Source of the DNA: Chionoecetes opilio
Lineage: Eukaryota; Arthropoda; Malacostraca; Decapoda; Majidae
Direction of reading: 5' to 3'
Assembly: GCA_016584305.1 (NCBI GenBank)
Contig: JACEEZ010013564.1
Location: 477,501 to 541,500, forward strand
DNA: 64,000 bases
The notes beneath the pieces are model-generated. The model ran no database searches. It was not told where the DNA came from and saw nothing but the letters and a program-made list of their open reading frames with translations. Shown here piece by piece: positions 10,400-22,410 of this stretch (the stretch's first letter is position 1; the number at the start of each line of letters is the position of its first letter). The position numbers and the translations under genes are program-made.

Positions 10400-12895
10400 T
10401 AATGGACGGGAAACGGCCCACCGTGTGTCCTCACCGTATGCTGCCGTCCGCACCAAAATTTTTTACACGGTGGCGAATGGTGAGCCCACACGGCTCTGTG
10501 TGACAGCAAACATAAGTTTAGATTACATGGCTATGTGGAGTTTTGCTCCATGTTTCCCAAAAAGTAAATATATTTTGTATATTTTATGTTTATTGTCACA
10601 TTCATTTGCTATTGCATACTGTTGGTGGGCTGGGATGTCAGTGGGTTTTTTTTCCCCTATTGTTTTAGGCCACACCCTCAATCTGCTCTGTGACTAATGC
10701 AGGCTAACATTTGTTTTATTAATGTATACATGTCATTCCAGTGGGCACAAGACAGCAGTGTGATGGGACGCTAAATTGGTCAACACAAACACAGTTTTCA
10801 TGTTCTTCATGGAGAAACTAGGCTTGACAGACCATTGAAGCTGTACAAAAGTTGGAAATCAATGCTCTTTACAACATCTACAACATGAACATCAAAGGGT
10901 GAGGAAACCAGAAGAGATTGAACTGAGGGAACAACAAAAAGCAGGTTTGGTCTAATTTAATTATGTTGATACAGGTTCCTTTAAAACCCTACAGGACAGT
11001 GTTATTTAGTTTTTTAGCTATTCCTGAGTCCTGTTTTCCATTCCTGTTTTTTACTGCCTCACTGCACTCTCAACATTTAGCTGACGCTACATCCCTTCCT
11101 TGTTGTGTTCTCTCTATTATCTACCCTTCCTGCTGCTTTTTGGCACAGGGTCCTCTTCCATTATCATTGTTTATTTGACATTGTTTATACCTCTCATCTC
11201 TCAAACTATACATTGCCTTCCAAATTAAGTATTTCACTTGCATCCAAATACAATCAGCATATTTTGGCCCACATTAACTTTTAGGTTTCTTCTCACAGAA
11301 AACTATTGAAATAATTAACTAGATATTATATATTTTTGTCATTTTCTGCAAACAGTACAATATTATCCACAAGTGGTAGGTTATAGCGGCTTCTAGTTTG
11401 TCTTATTTATACCCATTTTGCATTATCATTTCCTGCCTTTTGTGCATGGCTAGCTTACACAACCTGTTTGTACAGCAGTGTTATAATAGTAAGGTGTATG
11501 TACAAAACAGATTGTAAGGTAGGCTATGCACATAAGGTAGGAAATGATGGTATGGAGATATCACTGCATATAATATACTACCAATTAGCTACTGGCATTC
11601 TTGAAGCAGTAATAAATAGAATTAGCATGGCATCTAGGCCAGTCATTTGATATGTGGAATTAGCCCCTCATATTCCCCCGGCCACTGCGTTATTTTATTG
11701 TGTATCTTGCTTCTTTTCAGTGAATGTCTTTCATCTTTTCCAGTTTTCTAAAAAAAAAATTCTTAGGTTGTATTTTTTCCCGTTGTTAGGCTTTTATTGC
11801 TAAATTACCACCAGTTATTTTTTTTTCGTCTTTCTTAAACATTTCATAGCAATTCAAAAGCTTTTCATCAGATGTCACCTTTGAAATATTTAAATTTCAT
11901 TTATGTACTCCTTTCCTACTTTTTAAAGCGTTTGAGTAAAAAGAGCTTCAATTTTATATTTCTTTCTCTACAAGATGTTGCACTAATCTCACTTATAAGA
12001 ACAGTGTTTGCAGTATATTTTTATACCTGTATGATGGGTATGTACACAATATTTTCTACTTTTATGCATACAATATTATAGCCAGGCCCAATAATTTCCA
12101 ATAGCCTTTTCCCGTAAATAATCACTTAATCAGTCACAGGCTATTGCAATAATGCATAGGGTTAGGTTGGCCAACTGTCGCGTTTTTCCATTTTTGATGA
12201 TGATCGCCTTATTTATCATTAGCATGAAAAAAAAGTAAAGTCATATATATGAAAAATTTTCCCTGGTTCAAATTTTTTTAGATTTGGTGTTAAGATATTT
12301 AAAACTAAATAACGTAATTTTTGTTCAATTTGCAAAGATAAGTATCGGAAATATATTTCCATCCCCCTGATCTTTTAGCGTTGAAGGACAAATCGCGAAA
12401 ATAAGTACATTGTCATTCATTCCTACCCTGTAAACATGACACATTTAAACTAACATTGTATTTTTTTCTAATTCAAGTTGTTTCAGCTTTAATAAAGATG
12501 TATTTCTATAATCATGTATTATATCCTTATTAACTTAATCCTGTTATTTTTTCCCTTTTAAGCATATTTTTCGCTTTTAAAGACAAGTAAAGTAGACAAT
12601 GTTAACATGAATGCTGGTTTATTAAGATCCTTGCTTTAATTTTGAGAAGTACTTATTGGGCAGGAACTTCCACATTGATTTGGGGATCGGAGAAGCGTTT
12701 GTGTACATGTCCCTCTTGCAGCAACAACCCACCTTCAAGAATGCAAATTTCTGTTCATTACGGATCTTATAAAAGGAGGAATTCATGATATTATAATTTT
12801 CGATAGCAAGTTACTCTAATTGCCCTAAAAAAATATGTTATCGGGAATTCTTCCTTTAAAGATCCATAAAGGACAGATAACTATAATTGCATTCC
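10400..12895. other. 2.5 kb AT-rich interval, no gene or repeat family recognised
   Basis: Open frames on either strand are 60 to 100 codons, without known domains or spliceable context. I see no microsatellite or inverted repeat of note. It may be unique intergenic DNA. Confidence 0.5.
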
Positions 12896-12897
12896 TG

Positions 12898-13450
12898 GGA
12901 GGTGCAGAGGTACAGTTTTGCACCTTCTGGAGGGGTGCATAATTGCACCCTATTTGTACAATAGGGTGTAATATTGCACCCCCTCCAGAAGGTGCAAAAA
13001 CTGTAGTTTTGAACGTGGGTGCAGCTTTTTCACCTTTAAAGGTGCAAAAGTGGGACATAATTTTGCATCTTAAAAAGTGCAAAGTTTCACCCTTAAAGAT
13101 GCATTTGTTTTCACCCGGGTGCAAAAGGCATCCCTCCAAAGGTGCAAAACTTGCACCCCTAAAGGTGCCTTTTTTGCACCCATCTGGGTGCAAAATCGCA
13201 CCCAAAATTCCAATTCCAAAAGGTGCAAAAAGTTGCACCCTAGTGTTAAGGGGCAACCTTGCACCCTTAAAGGTGCAAAAAAATGTGATATAGTTTTGCA
13301 CCTTTTAAAGTTGCAAAGTTTCACCCCTATAGGTGCATTTGCTGCACCTATATGGGTGCAAAGGTGCACCCCTCCAAAAGGTGCAAAAGTTGCACCTATA
13401 AAGGTGCAAAACCTGCAGCCCTAAAGCTGCATTTTTTGCCCCATAAAAGG
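12898..13450. repeat. Palindromic GGTGCA/TGCACC array
   Basis: More than twenty TTGCACC or GGTGCAA motifs occur in about 550 bases, alternating in orientation and spaced by short AAA/CCC-rich linkers. Local units approach the perfect palindrome TTTGCACCTTTAAAGGTGCA. There is no fixed period as in an ordinary minisatellite. Open frames on both strands across it (95-158 codons) are a by-product of this symmetry. Function unknown. Confidence 0.8.
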
Positions 13451-13707
13451 GGCATTTTTTTCCCCTTTAGTCAAATTTACTAATGTGGATACTCAAAACG
13501 GTGAACTTGACGAATGGTTTGTCATTTTGTTTGACTAAGACCATACTCGGATACTAGGTAGTTACAAAAAAAAAGACTAACCATTTTTACTCAGCGTGAC
13601 TAACTTGGGTTACTCGTTTTAGACCCCACGGCTTGAGTATGCTAAGTTAGTCACCATGACTAACTTTTGTTTGGTGCGGGAAACCCCGGCCCGCCCCACC
13701 ACCGCCA

Positions 13708-13799
13708 CTCTGGGCAACACCAGAAGCCTGCACCGTCAGCGCGTCATCGTGCAAATGCCCTTCAGTGTGCATCACCCTGCATAAGTTGGAGCGAGTGGT
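13708..13799 (+). repeat. Dispersed repeat of about 93 bp, copy 2
   Basis: Near-identical to 3991-4083 (CTCTGGGCAACACCAGAAGC ... GTTGGAGCGAGTGGTG). Confidence 0.8.
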
Positions 13800-14395
13800 G
13801 GGGGCGAGGAAGCTTGGAACACGAGAAAGGGCTCAATGCAATAATACTATTGGTGGGTGGAGTTAATACATTATTGTGTAGTCCTCCAGGAGCCAATGAC
13901 TGTGCCGCGTGCAGGTGGTGACAGGTTGGAATTAAGTGGAGGTTTGGGGTTAAGAAGAATAGAACTTCAAGAAAATACTCCTTATAAGGTTCCTGCTCAA
14001 CGTCTTAACTCCAAGCACCTTATCCCATTTCTGCCCCCCTGCTAGTGAAGCCCAAAACATTTTCAAGGAAATGCAAGTATCCTCAGCTATGACTGATGCA
14101 TCTCAAGAACCATGACAACCGTGTCAGCACGCCAGCAGCGAGTGGCAGCGGCCAGAAAGCAAGCGGCGAGAAGTCAACGCCAACGTGCTAAGGAATCTGC
14201 TGGCCCCCAATGCCCGAAAGCACCTCGACCAAGGTGTTCGGTTAGGCTGCCCCGACACCGGAGGCGCGCCGGGTGGAATCAGCAAAGAGTGACTGCGCCA
14301 GGAAGGAACGGGCGCACGAGCGTGCATGTGCCTCCTAGTCGCCAAGGCCGTCAAGAGACGGAAATGTTCACGAGAACATTAAGGCCGCTCAGATT

Positions 14396-15124
14396 GTGAG
14401 TCAAGCCGCGAACACGACCGTGCCCGCCAGAAGGGACGCGAGGAGTACCCCTGCGCGGGAGGGTGACGGCCTGCCGCAGCAGAGTGACTCAGTGTTCAGC
14501 CTTAGGTGTGAACACTGCATCCTGCTGTTTGAGTGTACGAAATGCAGCAAGACGACGAGTCTCGCGGAGCTTTGGCGGCAGTGTCGCGTGTTTGAACGGC
14601 AGCACAGCGAACGTCTGGAAGCCCGGCGGGGCAGGGTTATCCAACTCAACGATGAGTTGGAAGCCAACCTGCGGCAGCACATGCGTAATAAATATAGAGC
14701 GAAGCCCACCGCCGAGGGCGAGCAAGTGCCCGACACTGTCCGGGCCCGGAAGTTGCGCTGTTACCGCTGCCAGGCCTTTGGCCACTTCCAAAGCCAGTGC
14801 AGACAGCGGGAGCTGTGCGGGGTGTGCAGTGGGGGCCACGCCACACGGGATTGCATCCGCCGCTTTCGGGAGGACGGGGAACGTCCCGAGCCGAGGTGCC
14901 CCAATTGTGGTGACGGCCACCACGCCTGGAACTGCCTCTGCCCAGCCAGGCTCAAAAGACTTCCTGGCCCCACGGCACAAAAACCAGCCGCAGACGAGTC
15001 GTGCCGGGAGTTCATTCCGACCATCGCCCCCAGCCCCAGCACCACATCGGAGGATTGCTGCTGTCCCCACCCCCGGGACCAGAAGGCGCCACCGCAAGAA
15101 GAAGAGGAAGAGGCCCAAGCGTGA
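14396..15124 (+). CDS. Gag-like ORF1 protein with three CCHC zinc knuckles
   Basis: About 240 residues. The N-terminal half is basic and Ala-rich, followed by a helical stretch (SLAELWRQCRVFERQHSERL). Then come three knuckles in tandem: CYRCQAFGHFQSQC, CGVCSGGHATRDC and CPNCGDGHHAWNC, and an acidic tail (EEEEEAQA). This spacing and wording is the signature of ORF1 (gag-like, nucleic-acid chaperone) in I/jockey/R1-clade LINEs, where it coats the element RNA. No ATG starts the frame at its open end. A separate 95-codon basic frame (14112-14399) lies immediately upstream in another phase, so a frameshift has probably broken the N-terminus. The zinc-binding residues of all three knuckles are intact. 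Confidence 0.75.
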   Translation: MSQAANTTVPARRDARSTPAREGDGLPQQSDSVFSLRCEHCILLFECTKCSKTTSLAELWRQCRVFERQHSERLEARRGRVIQLNDELEANLRQHMRNKYRAKPTAEGEQVPDTVRARKLRCYRCQAFGHFQSQCRQRELCGVCSGGHATRDCIRRFREDGERPEPRCPNCGDGHHAWNCLCPARLKRLPGPTAQKPAADESCREFIPTIAPSPSTTSEDCCCPHPRDQKAPPQEEEEEAQA

Positions 15125-15180
15125 CCCCCCATCGCCCCAGGCAGATGAGTGCGTGGACGTCCCGGCCTCCTTGGTGAGGC

Positions 15181-15660
15181 GTGAGGAGCAGCAGAGGTGT
15201 TATGCCCCTCCACCGTGATGCCGCGATGCAGCGTGGATCCATGGAGGAGCAGCGGCCGACACCGAGTAGTAGTGCCGCGTCCCAGCCCAGCCCTTCTCTG
15301 GTCGAGGCGGGGACTCAGTCGAGTCCCACTCTGGCCGAGAAGGTGACCCAGACGTATAAGATGCACACTCTTCGAGAGAGAGACCTGTGGGCTCTCCTTC
15401 TCGAATATGAGCACCTGGTCCGGCAGGAGCTTCATGCGAGACAAGCCCGGATCTCGCACCAGCCCGCCTACAGTTACGCGAAGAAAATTATTCGTCTGGG
15501 GACTCCCTGGACGGACACCACCAGAATGCTGCCTGTTTTCCGACCACTCGAGGTGCCGGAATTCAACAATCGGAACGGAGAAGGGCACTGGGTGGAATTC
15601 GCCACCGGGCCCACTTCTCCCTGTCTGATTCTCATGGGAAGCCCCTTCTGGGCTGTGTTG
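15181..15660 (+). CDS. Second frame of the ORF1-bearing element, unknown function
   Basis: About 160 meaningful residues following the knuckle protein: Ser/Pro-rich start, then LWALLLEYEHLVRQEL, ISHQPAYSYAKKIIRLGTPW and FRPLEVPEFNNRNG. The formal frame runs on to 15909 but the last 80 codons are T-rich 3' sequence. Base composition matches the ORF1 before it, which suggests one ancestral protein or a dicistronic layout. I recognise no domain; it is not a reverse transcriptase. Confidence 0.35.
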
Positions 15661-16463
15661 ATTGATTGTATGTTTTTTCGGTTTTTGTGTATTTTTGTTT
15701 TTATTATTTTTGGTACAATTCCTATACAGTACGTATATGGTTATTTAAAAAAAAAATTCTGTTTGATTATTTTTGGTTCTTATATATCAACACTGTTCGC
15801 TGAACTGAACTGCGCACTTCATGCTATATTTATTATGCGTTTTTTTATTCTGATTTGTTTTTTATGTTACTTAAAAAATATTTTGATTTCTTGTGAATGT
15901 TCAAACTAAAAACAGCAAACCGGACCACCCGACCACTTTTTTCTATTTCTGTATTTCTGTATTTCTGTACTTGGTATTCTTGTCCCCCCCCCCCTCTTTG
16001 TAACTTCCTCCACCTTTTCTCAATAAACTTGAAACTTGAAACCAGAGTGAGTCCACACGCTCCACACACTGTGAACACCTGCAACACTATCCACACTGTC
16101 TTCAATCACTAACGGCCGCTGATATGTTTGCCCGGTCTTCGTAACCCGCGACTTCATATCCAGTGCCGTGATCTTTACACTGTCATCACCTCAACTGTCT
16201 GTGTCAAATCTTTCTTCTGATTCCTCATAAATAAACCAGTGTAAACGTGCTGACAGGCACGACATTAACCTTTATTACCAATTAGTATAGACATTAATAT
16301 TACTGTTGTTACCACCAATAGCATTACCATTACTATTATAATTATCGTCACTATTGTATTATCACTATAAAAAAATAGTCTGTGTCGAAGCAGACTATTT
16401 TTAGCAGAAGTTACCCATAATATAATCCTTAGAAAGACAATCGGAATGGCTTTGTACACAACT

Positions 16464-16568
<105 letters not shown>

Positions 16569-17464
16569 AAAGACACTGACATCCGGTGCATTATAGTAAG
16601 ATTATCACAAGAATAATTTGCGGTCTTGTAATTATTTATACTATTCTAAGTATAATAAGTAATTCAATAAAGCTTACTCGCTTAATATTTAGTGGATGTC
16701 ATGCCTCGTCGTGATTTATTAAGCCTTGGAACAGTATCCATATAACTCTATTTCTCTTCCCACTGCCGTAGTCTTGATAATTTTCTTATTTGTTCTTGAT
16801 ATCATCTGTTAATATACCAAATCCCACCTCTAACCTAACTTAACAGTTTTTGGTTGAAAGAACTAGATTCTAGGTAGTAGTGCCGACCGGGGTAATTTGG
16901 TCCTTCCAACGGACCGGTTCTATTCGGACCGCCATCTTTGCTTTGGTGTTTGTTTCAATATAAATAAGAGTGTAACAGTTTTGAATATCCCATGTAGTAA
17001 AACAACCATTTTAACATTTATAGTATTAATATGAATATAAATATCGATATGTAACTGAACCCAGAAACCAAAATAGAAAATGAGTAAAATGACAGCAAAA
17101 AAAAGTTGCGGCAAAGTTTGTTTACAAAATCAGATGATTTGGCGAACTTTCATGGGATTCAAATACGAGACGGAGTACATTCTTGTAAATAAGCGTATAT
17201 ATAGTGTTTTTCCTCTACTTTAACATGAAAATATCAAAAATGCTCTATCTTGTCTCATTTTCGTATGATCAATGCTCAGTTTGGGTCCGTATTTACCCCG
17301 GTGACAAAAACACTCACGGGGTAAATTGGACCCAGTGTAATGTACCCCTCACGGCATATCACGGTGAGGATTAACTGCTTATTTGCACTTGTTTCTTTTG
17401 TTTCAGATTGTTGAATGCTAATATGGAATTAGTTTAAGGGTGCTGGTATATAAATTAAGGGTAA

Positions 17465-18150
17465 ATTTTTACTCAAGGACCAGAATTCTCTACACAATTG
17501 GGAGAATGATTTCTGTTTACCTTAATGGATACGGTAAATGTGCAGTTTCAACCAATACTTCCTATAATAAACCTATACTCTCCTGACATAACTGGGGGGC
17601 TATGCCCACCCACACCTCCCTGCTAGTTAACTAACCGAACATGGGCATTGATTACGTAACCTAACGGTATTATTTTACATTAGGACCGAAACTCCCTACA
17701 CAATTGGGAGTGTGGTTCTGTTTACCTTATTTAATTCTAGGAAACATTTTCTCTATTGAGTTTCCGTCGCAAATCATTACTTTCGAAGATAATGACATGT
17801 TCATAGGGAGGCGAGAGCCAAGTGTTTACGTGCGCCTGACTCTTCTTCCTCTTGTGACCTGCATCGCCTCTGTTCTTCCCTTGCCGCGGACACTTTTTTA
17901 ATGCAGATTTGACATTAGTTTGGAGGTTAAAGCGTGTGTTAGGTTAGGTTAGTGAGTCAAAAGGTGGGGTTAGGTTAATTTTCATATCTCCTATACACTC
18001 GGATCTCCTTCCTATTAAAAACATCTTATATCTCCGAAAGAAGTGCTTTGTGACGGAAGCTCATAGATAGAATGTTTCCTAGAATCCAATAAGGTAAACA
18101 GAAACCATACTCCCAATTGTGTAGGCAATTCTGGCCCTAGTGTAAAGTAT
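17465..18150. mobile_element. Fold-back element A, copy 3
   Basis: The left arm (CAAGGACCAGAATTCTCTAC, CAATTGGGAGAATGATTTCT) and an inner repeat of it at 17683 are mirrored at the right (GGTAAACAGAAACCATACTC, GGCAATTCTGGCCCTAGTGT). It contains the VSAAREEQ relic on the minus strand near 17900 and AGGTTAGGTT runs. Confidence 0.65.
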
Positions 18151-18167
18151 TACTAAATTAAGTAACA

Positions 18168-18346
18168 ATGCTTAGAAATTATAAAAGAAAAACTAGCAGA
18201 CCTAGAAAAAGAAGAAAGACTAGGAACTCAAAGACTGGAACCCAAACGTGTGCGTGTTGGTCATATTTTCCGCCTCCCCAGAGAATGTGAAGAACAGCTA
18301 ACAGAATGTTTGATAGTGTCCATGGGCATGGTATGACATATTGTTT
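18168..18346 (+). pseudogene. N-terminal remnant of a pogo-like transposase
   Basis: It starts MLRNYKRKTSRPRKRR, very close to the M-P-R-N-Y-K-R-K-T opening usual in pogo/Tigger-type (CENP-B-like) transposases. After a frame change, FRLPRECEEQLTECLIVSMG resembles the HTH-psq/CENP-B domain wording (E-E-x-x-L-x-x-C-L). The DDE nuclease is missing. Position inside TA-flanked inverted ends supports the assignment. Confidence 0.55.
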
Positions 18347-18962
18347 AAGTTTTTGGAGGTTTGTCAAATTTTTAAGAATTTTTTTTTTTTTATATATATA
18401 TATATATATATGACCAATTTACCCCAGAGTTAGGTCCGATTTACCCCATTTAGTGTAACAATGCGGTCCGCACTTCGCAGTGTTTTGATAACAGAGCTAT
18501 AATGGAAATTTGTTCAAACTTTAATGACATATAGGTAGTGACCCTCTTATGATTGTATTAACTTTTTGTTTGTTTATTTTAATAGATATGGAAACTAGAT
18601 CAAAGTTTGTCAAAACCAGGACCAAATTACCCCGGTCGGCACTATATGTATCAGCATTATTATTCAATTGCGCCATGGGAAATTGGGTTTAAAAGACTCA
18701 GAATGAAGAAATCTACACTATGAAACAGGTTAGAATTGTCAGGCTCGAGGATGACCTAAACCAAACGGTAAATATTCCGCAGGAGTTGGCGGTGCCAACC
18801 ACCCGGACAATCGCACACCATCAAATTAGTTTTTTTTAACCTAAATAACTCAACATAACCTAATCCAAATCTACCCTAAGCTTAACATAACCTAAAACAA
18901 ACCTTAACATAACCTAAATCTAACCTAACCTAAACTAAACGTAACCTAACTCAGCAATTTGA

Positions 18963-20733
18963 TACTAATGGACGATGACTTCGCGGTCGTTTTCAGAGAC
19001 ACCGACTATTTTTTCCTGGTCTTCAATAGGTGCATTTTCTAATGGAGATAGTTTTATTTTGCGCAAACCCAAAGTTGAAAGAAAAAAAAAATCATCACCG
19101 AATGTTATGGTACCGTTTCCATTAAAACACTATCTCCATCAGAAAAAGCACTTAAACTTGGCCGGGAGAAATTAGTCAGGGTCTTATAGGTTTTAATGAA
19201 ACCTAACCTAACCTTTTAGGTTATAATGAAACCAAAACTAACCTGGAAAATCTTAAAAACAAGGTCTCCACGCTAAGCTGACAAATGTTGGCTCTACGTA
19301 TTATACTTACTGTCTTTAAGACATCTGTTTATATTTTAATGAGTGCCGATCCACTTTGCCTACATGGCCGATATTAAATTTCAGCGATCCATAATGTTAT
19401 ATTATTTAGTTTTGGTTGCGGGTCCCGGAAGATGCCCGTACAAGATGCTCGTAGCCGAAACGCCGTGTGACAAACGGGCATATTTTTGCCACCACTACGG
19501 GCATCTTTTGGTAGCAAAATACCAAAAGATGCCGGAAAAAGTGTCCGTGTGACACGGCCTTTAGGTTAGGTTAGGACAGGTCAGGTTAGGTTAGTGCACA
19601 GCATAAGGGGCTCGAAGAAGGGTGCTAGGTTAGGTCTGTAGAGTTTGTCATCTTTAGAATAAAGGCTCAATCTCCTATCTTCTTATGGCCAACAAGCTTG
19701 GGGACATGGTGGAAACCTGGGTTTTTGGGTGGGGGAGCACACACATAAGGGAAATATGGCCCCCCACAAAAAAAATCCTTAAACTAGGGAAATTTCCCTA
19801 GTTCTTTATCGGGGAAATATTTCCCTTATATGTGTGCTCCCCCACAAAAGGAGCACACTCATAAGGGAAATATGGCTCCCCACAATAAATCCCTAAACTA
19901 GGGAAATTTCCCTAGTACATAGACAATCGGGGAAATATTTCCACGATGAAGTTCATGAACTAGGGAATATCCCTAGTTTAGTGATTTTTTGTGGGGGGCC
20001 ATATTTCCCTTATGTGTGTGCTCCCCCACCCAAAAACCCCGGTTTCCCACCATGTCCCCAAGCTTGTTGGCTATAAGAAGAAGAAGATAGAGGGTGGAGC
20101 CTTTGTTCTTAAGATTTACCCCTAACCTTAACCACAAAGTATATCTAACCATTATAGGTTTCATTAAAACCTATAAGACTGACAAATCTTTCCCGGCCAA
20201 GTTTTAGTGTTTTTTCTGATGGAGATAGTGTTTTTAATGGAAATGGTACCATAAAATTAGGTGATTTTTTTTTTTTTTTAAACTGTGGGTTTGCGCAAAA
20301 TAAAACTATCTCTGGTAATAATGGACGAGAGTTTCGCGGTCGTTTACGCTTGCTCTAATGGAGATAAGTTTTATTTTGCGCAAAAAAAAAAATAATGAAA
20401 AAAAATGAAACTTAACCTAACCTTATAGGCTTTAATGAAACCTAACCCAACTGTAAGGGTTTTAATGAAACCTAACCTAACCATATAGGTTTTAATGAAA
20501 CCTAACCTAACCTTAACCACAAAGTATACATTTTTTTAATCTTTTTTTTATGGGTTTGCGCAAAATAAAACTTCATTAGAACAAGCACCTATTGTAGGCC
20601 AGGAAAAAATTGTCGGTGTCTCTGAAAACGACCGCGAAACTCTCGTCCATTAGAAAAAGCACCTATTGTAGGCTAGGAAAAAATAGTCGGTGTCTTTGAA
20701 AACGACCGCGAAGTCCTCGTCCATTATAACCGG
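18963..20733. mobile_element. Fold-back element B (GGTAATAATGGACGAG family) with telomere-like core and nested fold-backs
   Basis: Outer arms: AATGGACGATGACTTCGCGG ... CACCGACTATTTTTTCCTGG at the left and the complement at the right (about 20640-20729). Further internal copies of the arm occur at about 20220-20340 and 20560-20640. TTTGCGCAAAATAAAACT marks the inner end of each arm. The core holds many AACCTAACCT runs and TTTTAATGAAACCTAACC repeats. A different fold-back occupies 19683-20092. Complex rearrangement; no transposase. Confidence 0.75.
19683..20092. mobile_element. Fold-back nested in element B
   Basis: Left arm GGCCAACAAGCTTGGGGACA, GGTTTTTGGGTGGGGGAGCA, CACATAAGGGAAATATGGCC; right arm the complement, about 115 bases per arm. 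The loop contains repeated ACTAGGGAAATTTCCCTAGT palindromes. Confidence 0.8.
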
Positions 20734-21393
20734 TAGTCCTTGACGTATCTCTCGCTATGGAAAGCGGCGATCATGTGGTTGGCGATGGCCTGTCAGGCAT
20801 CTGCCTTGCTCTTCGCCGATCATCTCGGCATGGAAAATTCCTCTCGCAGGACATAGGACATTTTTTCTTGCTTTAAAGAGCTGGCCAAGGATGAAAGTCT
20901 CGTCCAGTCGTCCTGAAAACAATTATCTTTCCTCGTTATTAGAGCGAAGACCATGTCAATGTTTGTTTCTTTTGAACGGAACGTTGCATATCTGGTACAA
21001 TTATCCTTATAGATGAATTCATTCGTTGTAGTCTTCAGCAATTATCATAGAAATATTAATCTTCTGTTTTTCGATATTTTTATACCTTTCTGATGACTCT
21101 TAGTAGTGATATTTCATGAAATCCAAATTGGACTCTTGCTAAATGTAGCGCTCAGCGCTTCGTCCTAAGCCGCCGTCTGAGGACGCGTCTTAGACTTTCC
21201 TCGAACCTTAGGACGCAGGGTTAGGACGAATCCTAAATCTCTATAAGTATGGCCCCTGGAGTCTTGTACTGGAGTCCCGGCTGAGTATTTATGGTGCCAC
21301 TGTAATGCACATAAATATCACCGTAACCACTAGGCAGGAGGTATTGAAAACAAGAGTAATTAAAAATAAAAGAAAATACATACCTATTACTGA

Positions 21394-21615
21394 TTGTGCC
21401 CAACGAACTTATATACTACAGCATACTCGTCAACAAGACATGCGAGTGGTGTAATGCACATAGATACCACCTTAACCGACTAGGCCAAGATGTACACCAC
21501 TTGGCTTAGAGGTTCCGGTGGTATTTACATATGTGCATTACTGTTACACCACTCACATGTCTTGTTGACGAGTATGCTGTAGTATGTAAGTTCGTTGGGC
21601 ACAATCAGTTATTGA
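21394..21615. repeat. Long hairpin with arms of about 75 bp
   Basis: GATTGTGCCCAACGAACTTA ... AGACATGCGAGTGGTGTAAT on the left is mirrored by ATTACTGTTACACCACTCAC ... AAGTTCGTTGGGCACAATC on the right. Probably a small fold-back element. Confidence 0.8.
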
Positions 21616-21668
21616 CAGCTGTCGCTTACCATAAGACCCGTGGAACCAAGTTTCCGCCTAAAAGTGTA

Positions 21669-21911
21669 TAACTACTCCTAATTATTGTCGGATTGAGCTG
21701 AAATTTGACATGCAAGTATTGCTGTCAAAATCAATGGGGGTCGTCGGAAGATTTGTTTTTGCGTAAAACAAGCCCTTAATGAGTAATTAGCGTAAACTAC
21801 TCCTAATTATTGTCGGATTGAGTTGACATTCGACATCCAAGTAGTGCTGTCAAAATCAATGGGGGTCTGTTAAACAAACTTTTTGCATAGAACAAGCCCT
21901 TAATGAGTAAT
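21669..21911. repeat. Two tandem units of about 121 bp
   Basis: Each unit starts TACTCCTAATTATTGTCGGA and ends CAAGCCCTTAATGAGTAATT; they differ at a few positions. Confidence 0.85.
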
Positions 21912-22410
21912 TCACGTAATGAGTTAATTGGCTGGAACGTGGCTCGCTGTCACGTTCCAGCCGCAAGATTTGAGCCAAAAGCAAACGGGCCAGAGGCTGG
22001 ACGTCTATACTTGATATGTATGTACTTTCTTCTGTTTTTAATTCCTCGACGGTCAGCTAGTAACTACTGCCCTTCCTTCTCACTTCGGTGACCTTGATTT
22101 CTTGAGCGAGTCAAAACCAAATGGTCGAAACATATGAATGAACTGAACAAAACATCCTTTACCCTTACTTTATTAAAACGACAACTGTTGTGATTGAAAG
22201 TTATATGTAATCATTAGTTACTATATAGAAAACTCATATCATGCACAAATAGTTACATTGTGCGCCTTTTCTCAACAACTGGTTCGAGTTGATTCGTAGC
22301 TTCAACTCTGTGTTACCATTACCAGTCTCTCCCTTATTGTAAAGTTCCTCTGACGGAATGTAGATGGCGTTACATTTCGGTGGGGTGGAATATTCCCTAT
22401 AGAGAAGCCA

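Larger units (their letters stand above)
14041..16043 (+). mobile_element. LINE-like element with zinc-knuckle ORF1 and no reverse transcriptase
   Basis: A GC-rich coding part (about 14110-15660) is followed by a T-rich 3' region and an AATAAA at about 16021. It ends CTTGAAACTTGAAAC, a short terminal repeat typical of I/jockey-clade LINE tails. No endonuclease or reverse transcriptase lies between the ORF1 and the tail. It could be an internally deleted LINE or a non-autonomous ORF1-only family. The 5' limit is a guess. Confidence 0.5.
16880..18642. mobile_element. pogo-like TIR element, internally deleted, with nested fold-back
   Basis: Perfect 24-base inverted ends (GTGCCGACCGGGGTAATTTG...), each flanked by TA (16878 and 18643), the Tc1/mariner-pogo target site. 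GGGGTAAATTGGACC-type repeats lie just inside both ends. A pogo-like N-terminal remnant starts at 18168. A copy of fold-back element A (17465-18150) is inserted in the middle. Confidence 0.85.

Noticed and set aside
12825..13424. Overlapping frames with CKxTSHF/GAKLAPLKV repeats
   Set aside because: Produced by the palindromic GGTGCA array on both strands; not a gene.
14463..15588. Other long frames over the zinc-knuckle ORF (251 codons +, 275 and 209 codons minus)
   Set aside because: Shadow frames of a GC-rich coding region; only the knuckle frame has a recognisable domain.
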